64,000 nucleotides of DNA from an uncultured Clostridia bacterium (GTDB taxonomy: Bacteria; Bacillota; Clostridia; TANB77; CAG-508): NCBI GenBank assembly GCA_947601495.1, contig CANQGE010000001.1, positions 95,731 through 159,730 of the forward strand, read 5' to 3'. The position numbers were made by a program, and so were the translations under genes. The notes below the pieces were generated by a model, which was not told the origin of the DNA, made no database searches, and saw only the letters and a list, made by a program, of their open reading frames with translations. This document shows, one piece after another, positions 10,489 through 20,064 of this stretch (positions within the stretch are counted from its first letter, which is position 1; each line of letters begins with the position of its first letter).

Positions 10489-13400
10489 TTAAAATTTTCT
10501 TCTTTTTATTAATTTTTTATTTTCTTTATTTCTTATAACTATTTTAGAAACATTCCTTCTTTTCCTTAATGGTCGCTTTCTATTTCTCACTATAACTTTT
10601 TCATTTCTTAACTTAATTGCATATAGTATTAAAATTGTTCCAATTAGTGCACAAGTAACTTGTCCTTTTCCACCTGTAAGCGGTAGTTTTAATGATTCAA
10701 TATTTGTAACTTCCAATACATTTTTTTCATTTTCATCTACATGAAATTTTACAAATTTATTTTCACTAACTGCTATAGTTCCGTCATCTTTTACTTCTAT
10801 TTGTATAGGTTTATTCAGCAAATTATAACCGTTGGCACTTCTTCTTTCTACTAGTTCATATTTTCCTACATCTAATCCTTTAAGTTCAATTGTTCCATCA
10901 TCGTCTGTAGTTAATGTTGCAAGTAATCCTTTTTCTCCTGTGTCTGGTGCATTAAACAATTCAAATCTAACTTCTGGAAGAACTTTTTTATCGATACTTA
11001 ATTTTGGCTTGCCATATTTTATTAATAATATGTCTTTTCCTGTTGATGAACCACCCATATATGCTGAATTATCCAATATTTCAAAAACGAATTCTGTTTT
11101 ACTTTTCGAACTTGGTACTCCTTCAAGTTCTACATTATTTTGAATAGCTGGTGCATTTTCATCTGTTGTCTTTTTTATTCTTGTTGTATAAAAAAGTTGT
11201 AAATTTTTGCTATCTGGAATTTCTATTTCCAAAATATTATTTTCAGTTTCTTCAGTTTCATTATAAGTAACTTTAAAATCAGTTATTTCAATATCATACT
11301 TATCTGTTTCTGGATTATATTCATATAATTTAATAGTTTCTGTCATAAGCAACAGATTTGGACATAATGTATCTTTAAGCTTTACATATTCACTTTCTGG
11401 AAGCAGGTCCTTTGCATCTTCATTTATAATAACATCAAATTTTGCAATATTTGATACTATTTCTCCTTCATCATTATAATCAAAATTTACACTCTTTTTT
11501 AATTTAGATGGAAGAGAAAAATCCACAATCCCTGATGGAAACCATTTGTATACAGAATAATCAGAACTATAATATTCAATATTCGCTTTATTAGAAAAAG
11601 TTATTCCAGTATAATCTTCTAATTTTCCAGTAAATAATAAATTCCCTGTCGAAGATTCAAATACATCTACATCTATCCCAAGTGGTACTGTATATTCTAT
11701 ATCTATTCCCAGCATATCTGGAATTTTCCCAGAAAACTTAGAAAATTGATAAACCATCCAACAACCATTTTCTCGCTCTTCAGCTATATTTACTAGGAAC
11801 CTATCTTCTTTTAGATACTCTTCCCATGTACTAGCATACATTATTTCTCTTCTTGTAAAAGTGTTATCACTTTCATCTGAAATATATATTTTTGTATTTT
11901 GTGCCAAATAATCTTTAAGGCCATACCAATTTACTTTGTACTGAACATCTCTTTCTGTACCTTTATAAAATATGCTTTCTCCCCATAAACACTCCATATG
12001 ATCCATAGCACTCCACAAATCGTTATCTGGAATTTCGAAAAAGCTTTTTGGTATAGAGTGATGTACCTTAAATTTTAATTTTGTATCTCCAGGTTTAAAT
12101 GGCTCCATTTCTTTTTTGGAAATTGGAATATCAGAACCAACCGATGCACTAGCAGTCGTTTCTTTTTTTCCAATTTTTTCTCCTTCTGCGATAACTCTAT
12201 TTTTAACTTCTTGATAAACCGTAGAATTATCAGTATTTTGAAAATCATATAATGCATAAAATTCTATATGACAACGTCCATAATTACCGACAATAGTATA
12301 TTCAAATGGAGTTTTAATTTCTAAATCGCTATAATTAACATCTAAATCAGGTAATCCATCATGGTTTCTATACAATTTTAAAACAAACCCTTGTTCTAAA
12401 ATTTTCATTCCTTCTGTTAAAGATTCATCAATAAGTTTTACGCCATTAAGTGATGTACCACCATCTCCTAAATCTATAATCCATTTTACTACTTCCTTTC
12501 CGCCAGCTTGTGTTTCAATTGTTGTTGTTTCTCCATACTTATTTAATATAGTTCCTCTTATTGGTGTATCTATTTCTGTAGAATCAGTAAGTTCTTTTTT
12601 AGAATCCACAGCAGTTCCTATTACAGTTGCTTTATTATTAACAGGGAAGTCATAATTGTTACTATTTCCATCGTAATATACACTTTTTCTAATTTCTTCT
12701 TCAGCTAGATCATTTAATGTTGTATAATAATTTATTTTAATTTCTGTATTAGCAGGAATTTCAGTAGACCCATTTTCTCCAAAAAAATGAAATATAATTT
12801 TAGTTGTTCCATCTTCTTGTTTTGTAAATTCAAGATACTTTTTTAAGTCCTCTTCATTAAACCTCTCCTCAACTGAATTCGGTAATAAAGCATCCTCATT
12901 AAAAAATATTAATTCTGGATATTGATATAAAGAAATGATTGTTTGTTTTTGTGTACCATCTGGAAATGTATAATTAATAGTAAGTGCTCTCCAAGGGTCT
13001 TCTTTATTTATTTTTACTCCCTGAAAATCTAATTTTTTATCTAAAATATCTTCTACATATAAATTTTCTACGTTTGTTTTAGGTGATACTTCTACACTAT
13101 AATAAACTTCATGTGTTTCCTGAATATATCCTTTAGTATAAATATCTCTCCCCCAGTCATTTGTTTTTTCTATATCTATGAAAAATTCTTTATCTATTGG
13201 TAATTCAAGTTTTTTATCATTTCCAAAATCTTGTACAAATCTATCTTCAGTGGTTTCTGTTATATTAAATTTACCTGTTAAAGATATCTTAAAGTCTGCA
13301 TCTGTACAATATTCTGGAAAATACACATCTATTGGATTACCATTTTCATCTACTTTTTTAAATTTAATAGTAATAGTTCCATTTTCATCTATTGAATAAG

Positions 13401-13929
13401 TTCCCACTTCAATGTCATTTTCATTAAATAAAGATGCTTCTACTACCATTCCTTCTAATTTAAATGTTTCTGGCAATTTATATGTAATAGTTCCGTCTTC
13501 ATTTGGCTCCATTTGAGCTCCAGGCTTTTCTAAGAAATCTAATATAAGTGTATATTTATTATTTGGATTTATAGTATGTACTTGATTTCCATCCATATCT
13601 TGTAAAACTACTGAATCTAAAGTATCTTGTAAATCTCCTTTAGCTCTTGGTTCTGCAATTGTTGCAGCGTCGCCATTTTGTGGATTTGATGATTTTATTT
13701 CATTTTTATTATTTGTATCATTTAAATTAGTTGTATTCGTAATGCTAATTGTATTAGTAGCATTAGTTGTATTACTAATACTACTTGTATTATCTATATT
13801 AGTGCTATTATTTGCTACATCTTTTTTCTCTGTATCTGCATATCCAAATAAATAAAAAGGTGTCTGATTAAATAATAGAATTGCTATTATTAATATTAAG
13901 ACTATCCTTTTAAAAATTTGTTTTTTCAT
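10489..13929 (-). CDS. Large LPLTG-anchored pilus/adhesin protein with Cna-B-like C-terminal domain (probable tip pilin)
   Basis: Signal peptide, N/T-rich linker, C-terminal VGKYELVERRSANGYNLLNKPIQIEV, LPLTGGKGQV plus TM and a basic tail. Confidence 0.85.
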   Translation of the reverse strand: MKKQIFKRIVLILIIAILLFNQTPFYLFGYADTEKKDVANNSTNIDNTSSISNTTNATNTISITNTTNLNDTNNKNEIKSSNPQNGDAATIAEPRAKGDLQDTLDSVVLQDMDGNQVHTINPNNKYTLILDFLEKPGAQMEPNEDGTITYKLPETFKLEGMVVEASLFNENDIEVGTYSIDENGTITIKFKKVDENGNPIDVYFPEYCTDADFKISLTGKFNITETTEDRFVQDFGNDKKLELPIDKEFFIDIEKTNDWGRDIYTKGYIQETHEVYYSVEVSPKTNVENLYVEDILDKKLDFQGVKINKEDPWRALTINYTFPDGTQKQTIISLYQYPELIFFNEDALLPNSVEERFNEEDLKKYLEFTKQEDGTTKIIFHFFGENGSTEIPANTEIKINYYTTLNDLAEEEIRKSVYYDGNSNNYDFPVNNKATVIGTAVDSKKELTDSTEIDTPIRGTILNKYGETTTIETQAGGKEVVKWIIDLGDGGTSLNGVKLIDESLTEGMKILEQGFVLKLYRNHDGLPDLDVNYSDLEIKTPFEYTIVGNYGRCHIEFYALYDFQNTDNSTVYQEVKNRVIAEGEKIGKKETTASASVGSDIPISKKEMEPFKPGDTKLKFKVHHSIPKSFFEIPDNDLWSAMDHMECLWGESIFYKGTERDVQYKVNWYGLKDYLAQNTKIYISDESDNTFTRREIMYASTWEEYLKEDRFLVNIAEERENGCWMVYQFSKFSGKIPDMLGIDIEYTVPLGIDVDVFESSTGNLLFTGKLEDYTGITFSNKANIEYYSSDYSVYKWFPSGIVDFSLPSKLKKSVNFDYNDEGEIVSNIAKFDVIINEDAKDLLPESEYVKLKDTLCPNLLLMTETIKLYEYNPETDKYDIEITDFKVTYNETEETENNILEIEIPDSKNLQLFYTTRIKKTTDENAPAIQNNVELEGVPSSKSKTEFVFEILDNSAYMGGSSTGKDILLIKYGKPKLSIDKKVLPEVRFELFNAPDTGEKGLLATLTTDDDGTIELKGLDVGKYELVERRSANGYNLLNKPIQIEVKDDGTIAVSENKFVKFHVDENEKNVLEVTNIESLKLPLTGGKGQVTCALIGTILILYAIKLRNEKVIVRNRKRPLRKRRNVSKIVIRNKENKKLIKRRKF

Positions 13930-13980
13930 ATTTCCTCCGAGTATTTTTTCTTAAGTGTTTTTCATGTTACGCTCATAAAA

Positions 13981-14009
13981 ATTTTACCACGTTAAAAATC
14001 TTCAATCAA
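13981..14009 (-). promoter_or_regulatory. Putative promoter of the pilus operon (TTGATT-N17-TAAAAT)
   Basis: Minus strand: TTGATT (14009-14004), 17-nt spacer, TAAAAT (13986-13981), about 52 nt upstream of the ATG. Confidence 0.55.
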
Positions 14010-14042
14010 CCGATTTTAGTATATTTAATGGTTTTGTAACTC

Positions 14043-14057
14043 AAAAAAAAAAAAAAA
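14043..14057. repeat. 15-nt homopolymer tract (A15 on plus strand) upstream of the pilus operon promoter
   Basis: tcaaaaaaaaaaaaaaagta read directly. Confidence 0.9.
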
Positions 14058-14094
14058 GTAATATTGGTAATAATGTTGTAATGTGCTTTATAGC

Positions 14095-14132
14095 AAAAAA
14101 ATCTTAGAAAAAATTTTTCTAAGATTTTTTTA
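14095..14132. terminator. Intrinsic terminator downstream of the ackA cluster
   Basis: AAAAAAATCTTAGAAAAA/TTTTTCTAAGATTTTTTT hairpin. Confidence 0.85.
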
Positions 14133-14211
14133 TTTTTATAATTCTTTTTCTTATTTCTTAATTTGTTATTTTGGTGCTTATAGTTTTTACTTATTATTTA
14201 GAACTATATTT

Positions 14212-15399
14212 TTACTTATTATTTACAATTTCATAAGTTTCTTTTGCTATCATTAATTCTTCATTTGTTGGAATAACATAAATTTTTATTTTAGAATCTG
14301 GAGCAGAAATGCAAACTTCTTTTCCTTTTACTTTATTTGCTTTTAAATCTAATTTAGCTCCAAAAGGTTCTAAATATTTGCAAACTCTTTCTCTTGTTTC
14401 TATTCCATTTTCTCCAACTCCACCAGCAAAAGTTAAAACATCTAATCCACCAAGAGATATCATATATTCGCCAATATATTGTGCAATTTTATATGCTTGG
14501 TTATCTAAAGTTAAAATAGATCTTTGGTCTCCCATGTTATATCCATCTTCAATATCTTTAAAGTCTGTTGAAACTCCAGATACTCCCCATGCTCCTGATT
14601 GCTTATTTAGAACTTCTTCTATGTCTTCTGGTCCTAAATTATCTCTTTTCATAATATATGGTATTATTGCAGGATCTATATCACCACATCTTGTTGCCAT
14701 AGGAATTCCAGCAAGAGGTGTTAGTCCCATAGATGTGTCTATAGACTTTCCATCTTTTATTGCACAAAGTGATGCACCTTGTCCTAAATGGCAATTTATT
14801 AATTTCTTATTTTTTCCTTCTAATTCACAAATTCTTTGAGCTACATATTTGTGACTCGTTCCATGAAAACCATATTTACGAATTTTATAGCTTGTATAAT
14901 ATCTATATGGTATTTGATATACATAAGCTTTAGGCTCCATAGTTTGATGAAATGCTGTATCGAAAACTGCAACCATAGGAACATTTGGTAAAACTTTTCT
15001 AGCTGCTTTTATTCCTGCAACTCCTGCTGGATTGTGAAGTGGTGCTAAGTCAATGCATTTTTCTATTTCTTCTATAACTTCATCATTTATTAAAACAGAA
15101 GAACTAAACATTTCTCCGCCATGAACAATTCTGTGTCCTACTGCTTTAATTTCCTTTAAATTTTTTATTAATTTATATTCTGGTTTTTGCAAAACCTCTA
15201 AAACAAATTCAATTGCTTCATCAAAATCTCTTGCTATGTGAAGTAATTCTTCTTTTTTTCCTCTTACATTTAATTTAAGAGTTGTTTTCATTCCGCCTAT
15301 TCTTTCAAAATTTCCTTTTGCCATTGTTTCTTCATTTTTCATATCTATAAGTTGAAATTTTAGTGAAGAACTACCACAATTTAAAACTAGTATTTTCAT
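14212..15399 (-). CDS. ackA: Acetate kinase (tandem copy 3, distal)
   Basis: MKILVLNCGSSSLKFQLID, AVGHRIVHGGE, FDTAFHQTMEP, YGFHGTSHKYV, CHLGQGASLCAI. Confidence 0.93.
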   Translation of the reverse strand: MKILVLNCGSSSLKFQLIDMKNEETMAKGNFERIGGMKTTLKLNVRGKKEELLHIARDFDEAIEFVLEVLQKPEYKLIKNLKEIKAVGHRIVHGGEMFSSSVLINDEVIEEIEKCIDLAPLHNPAGVAGIKAARKVLPNVPMVAVFDTAFHQTMEPKAYVYQIPYRYYTSYKIRKYGFHGTSHKYVAQRICELEGKNKKLINCHLGQGASLCAIKDGKSIDTSMGLTPLAGIPMATRCGDIDPAIIPYIMKRDNLGPEDIEEVLNKQSGAWGVSGVSTDFKDIEDGYNMGDQRSILTLDNQAYKIAQYIGEYMISLGGLDVLTFAGGVGENGIETRERVCKYLEPFGAKLDLKANKVKGKEVCISAPDSKIKIYVIPTNEELMIAKETYEIVNNK

Positions 15400-15493
15400 A
15401 AAAATCCTTTCTTTAAAAAGATTATTTTCTATTGACTTCTAGAAATATAATGATTAATTCATATATTAAATTACATTTTTATGAAATTTAATA

Positions 15494-16693
15494 TTATTTA
15501 TTTTTTGCCTTTTTAGCTAATTCATAAGTATCTTCTGCTATTAATATTTCTTCGTTTGTTGGTACTATATATATTTTTACTTTTGAATCATCTGCTGAAA
15601 TTTCGGTTTCTTCTCCTCTTACTTTATTTTTTTGTTTATCTAATTTTATACCAAAACATTCTAGATAATTACAAATTCTTTCTCTTTCTTCAAGACCATT
15701 TTCACCTATACCACCAGCAAAAGTAATAACATCAACGCCATTTAAAGTAACTATAAATTTTGCAATATATTGAGCAATTATGTATGCTCTACTTTCTAGA
15801 GCTAATATTGATCTTTCATCTCCCTCTGCTGCAGTTCTTTCAATATCTCTAAAGTCTGTTGAAACTCCAGATACTCCCCAAGCTCCTGATTCTTTATTTA
15901 ATATTCTAAGCATTTCATCTGGTTTTATGTCATATAGCTTCATTACTGTTGGAATAATAGATGGGTCAACATCTCCAGATCTTGTTCCCATTGGTATTCC
16001 GGCAAGAGGTGTTAGTCCCATAGTAGTATCTACAGATTTTCCATCTTTTATTGCACAAAGTGATGCACCTTGTCCTAAATGACAATTTATAACTTTTAAA
16101 TGTTCGTTATGTAGTAATTCTGCTATTCTTCCTGCTACATATCTATGTGATATTCCATGAAATCCATATTTTCTAATTTTATAATCTTCATAATATTTAT
16201 ATGGTAGTTGATAAATAAAAGCTTTTTCTTCCATAGTTTGATGGAAAGATGTATCGAATACAGCTACCATTGGAGTTTTAGGTAATAATTTTCTGCAAGC
16301 ATCTATTCCAGCAAGTCCTGCTGGGTTATGAAGTGGTGCTAGAGTAACGCAATCTTCAATTGCTTTAATAACTTCATCATCTATAAGCACTGAATTTTTA
16401 AATTTTTCACCACCATGAACTATTCTATGTCCTACTGCTCCAATTTCATCAAAACTCTTAATCGCACCAAATTCTTTACTTACTAATAGATTCAAAATTT
16501 CTGATATTGCTTCTTCAAAGTCTCTAGCAGGATGTTCAATAACTGTTTTATTTCCTCTTACATTAAATCTAAGTGATGATCTTGAACCACCTATTCTATC
16601 ATAATGACCTTTCATTATTCTTTCGTTTTTTTCCATGTCTATTAATTGACATTTTAAAGATGAGCTTCCGCAGTTTAATACTAATACTTTCAT
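15494..16693 (-). CDS. ackA: Acetate kinase (tandem copy 2)
   Basis: MKVLVLNCGSSSLKCQLID, AVGHRIVHGGE, FDTSFHQTME, YGFHGISHRYV, CHLGQGASLCAI. Confidence 0.93.
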   Translation of the reverse strand: MKVLVLNCGSSSLKCQLIDMEKNERIMKGHYDRIGGSRSSLRFNVRGNKTVIEHPARDFEEAISEILNLLVSKEFGAIKSFDEIGAVGHRIVHGGEKFKNSVLIDDEVIKAIEDCVTLAPLHNPAGLAGIDACRKLLPKTPMVAVFDTSFHQTMEEKAFIYQLPYKYYEDYKIRKYGFHGISHRYVAGRIAELLHNEHLKVINCHLGQGASLCAIKDGKSVDTTMGLTPLAGIPMGTRSGDVDPSIIPTVMKLYDIKPDEMLRILNKESGAWGVSGVSTDFRDIERTAAEGDERSILALESRAYIIAQYIAKFIVTLNGVDVITFAGGIGENGLEERERICNYLECFGIKLDKQKNKVRGEETEISADDSKVKIYIVPTNEEILIAEDTYELAKKAKNK

Positions 16694-16721
16694 AAGAACT
16701 TCCCCCTATAATTTAAATATT

Positions 16722-17921
16722 TTATAAACTTTCTACTAATGATTTTGTATCTCTTGCAATAACCATTTCTTCATCTGTTGGAATTATATATGTTAATATT
16801 TTAGAGTCTTCTGTTGAAATTTTTCTTTCTTCACTTCTTACGTTATTTTTTTCTAAATCTAGTTTTACTCCCATCCATTCTAAGTTTTCACATATTTTTT
16901 TTCTAATATTTATTTGATTTTCTCCAATTCCTCCAGTAAACACTAGACAATCTATTCCTTTTAAAGATACAGCATATTTTGCAACAAATTCAGCTATTGT
17001 TTTAGTAAATAATTCTATTGCAACTTTTGCTTTTGGCTTATCATCTTCATAAGATGCAAGTTCTATTTCTCTAAAGTCTGGATTTAATCCTGTTATTCCA
17101 TATAAACCAGATTTTTTATTTAAAAGAGTATTTACTTCTTTAGGAGTTAAGTTTTCTCTTTCCATTATTTCTGTAACAACTGATGGGTCTAAATCTCCTG
17201 AACGAGTAACCATTGCTATTCCTCCTAAAGGTGAAAGTCCCATAGAAGTATTAATAGATTTTCCTCCATCTATTGCACAAATTGATGCACCTTGTCCTAA
17301 ATGACAAGTTACTATTTTTAATTTTTCAATTGGTTTTCCAACTAATTCAGCACATCTTCTAGAAACATATTGATGAGATGTTCCGTGAAATCCATATTTT
17401 CTTATTCTATATTTTTCATAAAATTCATATGGTATAGGATATAAATAGTTTTCTACTGGAATTGTTTGATGAAAAGCTGTATCAAAAGCAACTGCCATTG
17501 GAACTCCAGGCATTGCGCTTTGGCAAGCCTTTATTCCTAAAATTGCTGCTGGATTATGTAAAGGTGCTAGTGGAACACAGTCTTCGATTTTTTTAATTAC
17601 TTCATCTGTAACTAAAGCTGAACCACTAAAATATTCTCCACCATGAACTATTCTATGTCCTACTGCTGAAATTTCTGATAAATTTTTTATAACACCATAA
17701 TCTTTATGAACTAATTGTTCAAGAACAATTTTTAAAGCTTCTTCATGATTCATTACAGGAGATTTTATTACATATTTTTCTCCTCCAACCTTATGTGTAA
17801 CAAATGCTTCTTTTTCTCCTATTCTTTCAAAATTTCCTTTTGCTAGAAGTTTTTCATTTTCCATATCTATTAATTGATATTTTAGTGATGAACTTCCACA
17901 ATTTACTACTAAGATTTTCAT
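16722..17921 (-). CDS. ackA: Acetate kinase family protein (tandem copy 1, the most divergent)
   Basis: MKILVVNCGSSSLKYQLID, AVGHRIVHGGE, YGFHGTSHQYV, CHLGQGASICAI, with divergent SPLGGIAMVTRSGDLDPSV and GLYGITGLNPDFRE. Confidence 0.9.
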   Translation of the reverse strand: MKILVVNCGSSSLKYQLIDMENEKLLAKGNFERIGEKEAFVTHKVGGEKYVIKSPVMNHEEALKIVLEQLVHKDYGVIKNLSEISAVGHRIVHGGEYFSGSALVTDEVIKKIEDCVPLAPLHNPAAILGIKACQSAMPGVPMAVAFDTAFHQTIPVENYLYPIPYEFYEKYRIRKYGFHGTSHQYVSRRCAELVGKPIEKLKIVTCHLGQGASICAIDGGKSINTSMGLSPLGGIAMVTRSGDLDPSVVTEIMERENLTPKEVNTLLNKKSGLYGITGLNPDFREIELASYEDDKPKAKVAIELFTKTIAEFVAKYAVSLKGIDCLVFTGGIGENQINIRKKICENLEWMGVKLDLEKNNVRSEERKISTEDSKILTYIIPTDEEMVIARDTKSLVESL

Positions 17922-17996
17922 TTTATTCCTCCCAAAGTTTAATATATTTTCATTATATTCATTTGTACTTTATATAATAACTTAAAATAAAGCTCC

Positions 17997-18989
17997 TTAT
18001 TGTGCTTGAACAGCAGTTATTGCAATAACACCAGCTATATCTTCTGCTGAACATCCTCTTGATAAATCATTTACTGGTCTTGCTATTCCTTGGCAAAGAG
18101 GTCCATAAGCTTCTGCTTTTGCTAATCTTTGAGTTAATTTATATCCAATATTTCCTGCATTTAAATCTGGAAATATTAATGTGTTTGCATATCCTGCAAT
18201 TGCGCTATCTGGTGCTTTACTTTTAGCAACTTCTGGAATTATTGCTGAATCTAATTGTAGTTCTCCATCTACTTTAATTTCTGGATATCTTTCTTTTACC
18301 ATATTTGTTGCATCAATAACTTTTTGTGTAAGGTCTGATTTAGCACTTCCTTTTGTAGAATAAGAAAGCATAGCAACTCTAGATTCTTTTCCTACTAAAT
18401 GCTCAAAACTTTCTTTTGAAGAATGTGCTATTTCTGCTAATTCTTCAGCTGTTGGATTTTGATTTAATCCACAGTCTCCGAAAACAAATACTCCGTTTTC
18501 TCCATACTCACAATTTGGAACAACCATTAAAAAGAATGCTGAAACAAGTTTAGTTCCTGGTGCAGTTTTTAAAATTTGAAGTGCTGGTCTTAAAGTATCT
18601 GATGATGAGTGAATAGCTCCAGATACTAGTCCATCGCCATCTCCCATTTTAACCATCATCATTCCAAAATATACTTCATCTTTTATAAGTTCTTCTGCTT
18701 GTTCTAAAGTCATTCCTTTTGCTTTTCTTAATTCGTATAATTCATTTGCATAGGTTTCTCTTTTTTCAGAACTTAAAGGATCTACTATTGTTGCATTTGA
18801 TATATCTACATTGTTTTCTTCTGCTAATTTTAGTACTTTTTCTTTATTTCCTATTAAAACAATTTCTGCATATTTTTCTTTTAATGCAGTTTCTGCTGCC
18901 TTAATTGTTCTTAAATCTGAAGCCTCTGGTAAAACAATTCTTTTAATATTGTTTCTTGCTCTTTCTTTAATAGTTTCAATAAAGTTCAT
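17997..18989 (-). CDS. pta: Phosphate acetyltransferase
   Basis: MNFIETIKERARNNIKRIVLPEASDLRTIKAAE, DGLVSGAIHSSSDTLRPALQI, VFGDCGLNQNPTAEELAEIA. Confidence 0.95.
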   Translation of the reverse strand: MNFIETIKERARNNIKRIVLPEASDLRTIKAAETALKEKYAEIVLIGNKEKVLKLAEENNVDISNATIVDPLSSEKRETYANELYELRKAKGMTLEQAEELIKDEVYFGMMMVKMGDGDGLVSGAIHSSSDTLRPALQILKTAPGTKLVSAFFLMVVPNCEYGENGVFVFGDCGLNQNPTAEELAEIAHSSKESFEHLVGKESRVAMLSYSTKGSAKSDLTQKVIDATNMVKERYPEIKVDGELQLDSAIIPEVAKSKAPDSAIAGYANTLIFPDLNAGNIGYKLTQRLAKAEAYGPLCQGIARPVNDLSRGCSAEDIAGVIAITAVQAQ

Positions 18990-19013
18990 ATGTTTTTATT
19001 TCCTCCTAAAATA

Positions 19014-19072
19014 TTAATTTCAATTACGTATGCATTATATAAAAATATTAATTTAAAGTCAATTGAAATTAA
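19014..19072 (-). promoter_or_regulatory. pta promoter (TTGACT-N17-TATAAT) flanked by a 12-bp inverted repeat
   Basis: Minus strand: TTGACT 19062-19057, TATAAT 19039-19034, spacer 17 nt; TTAATTTCAATT (19014-19025) and AATTGAAATTAA (19061-19072) are perfect reverse complements. Confidence 0.7.
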
Positions 19073-19132
19073 GGTTAAAAATAAATAATGATTTTTTTGT
19101 TAGAGCTTAGAATTTATATTATATTTTTGATT

Positions 19133-19292
19133 TTTAGTTATAGTTTATTTATATTTATTTTTTAGAGCTTTGGTGTCGCAATCTTCTTTTCTAAAAAAAC
19201 AAAAGGAAGATTGCTCCAATCGCCCTTCGCTTTCGCTTCGGTTGGTCGCTTACGCAGCTCTTAAAAATAAATATAAATAAGCTATAACTAAA
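19133..19292. repeat. Palindrome-embedded GC-rich repeat, copy 2 (arms 19133-19169 and 19256-19292; core 19170-19255)
   Basis: Core nearly identical to 5738-5827. The 37-nt arms are complementary to each other (two mismatched positions) but unrelated to those of copy 1. Confidence 0.9.
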
Positions 19293-19325
19293 TTTTCAAT
19301 ATAATATGTAAATCGCAAAAATAAA

Positions 19326-19358
19326 AAAGCTCAAATATTTATTAATACTTGAGCTTTC
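19326..19358. terminator. Intrinsic terminator downstream of nth
   Basis: AAAGCTCAA.TATT-tatt-AATA..TTGAGCTTT hairpin. Confidence 0.75.
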
Positions 19359-19363
19359 TTATT

Positions 19364-19997
19364 TTATTTTTTATAAGAATCACAATATTTATTTATAGGA
19401 CAATTATCACATTTCGGATTTCTTGCTATGCAAATATTTCTTCCATGCCATACTAATAGATGATTTACATCATAATAAAACTCTTTTGGAATTTGTTTTA
19501 ATAAGTCTTGTTCTATTTTTTCTGGCTCTGCTTTATTTGAAAGTCCTACTTTATTTGATATTCTTTTTGCATGAGTGTCAACAGCAATTCCTTGTGGGTT
19601 ATGAAAAGCTTCTAACATAACAACATTAGCAGTTTTTCTTCCAACGCCTGGCAAACTTTGTAATTCTTCCATAGTTTCTGGTACTTTACCGATTAAATTT
19701 TTCTATAATCATTTTGCTACATTCTTTTATGCTTTTTGCTTTATTTTTATAGAATCCACATGGATGAATTATTTTTTCAATATCTTTTATTTCTGCTTCT
19801 GCCATTTTTTGAGGTGTTCCATATTTTTGAAATAAGTCTGGTGTTGTTTTATTTACTCTTTCATCTGTGCATTGCGCAGAAAGAATAACTGAAATTAACA
19901 TCTCAAATGGTGTTGAAAAATTCAAACTACAAGTTGCATCTTTATAATAATTTTTTAAAATTTTTATTATTTCTGTTGCTTCTTTTTTACTTTTCAT
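19364..19997 (-). CDS. nth: Endonuclease III, in two frames (19997..19689 joined by a +1 shift to 19690..19364)
   Basis: MISVILSAQCTDERVNKTTPDLF... ends KMIIEKFNR* at CGG TAA. The +1 frame continues GKVPETMEELQSLPGVGRKTANVVMLEAF (HhH) and the Fe-S motif C-x6-C-x2-C-x5-C. Confidence 0.93.
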
Positions 19998-20064
19998 ATT
20001 AATCCTATTATAATATTTTTTAGTTTATTCTTTTTACTAATTTTTTATAATTATACTTTTATTT

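Noticed and set aside
12075-12257. 60-aa minus-strand ORF inside the adhesin
   Set aside because: Out-of-frame within a long intact CDS; low-complexity K-rich translation.
14309-14839. 176-aa plus-strand ORF
   Set aside because: Antisense shadow of acetate kinase; no RBS and no family likeness. The same reasoning applies to the other plus-strand ORFs inside minus-strand genes (e.g. 2237..2605, 15780..16082, 35485..35775).
14212-17921. Assembly duplication of ackA
   Set aside because: The three copies differ throughout at the protein level, so they are genuine paralogues.
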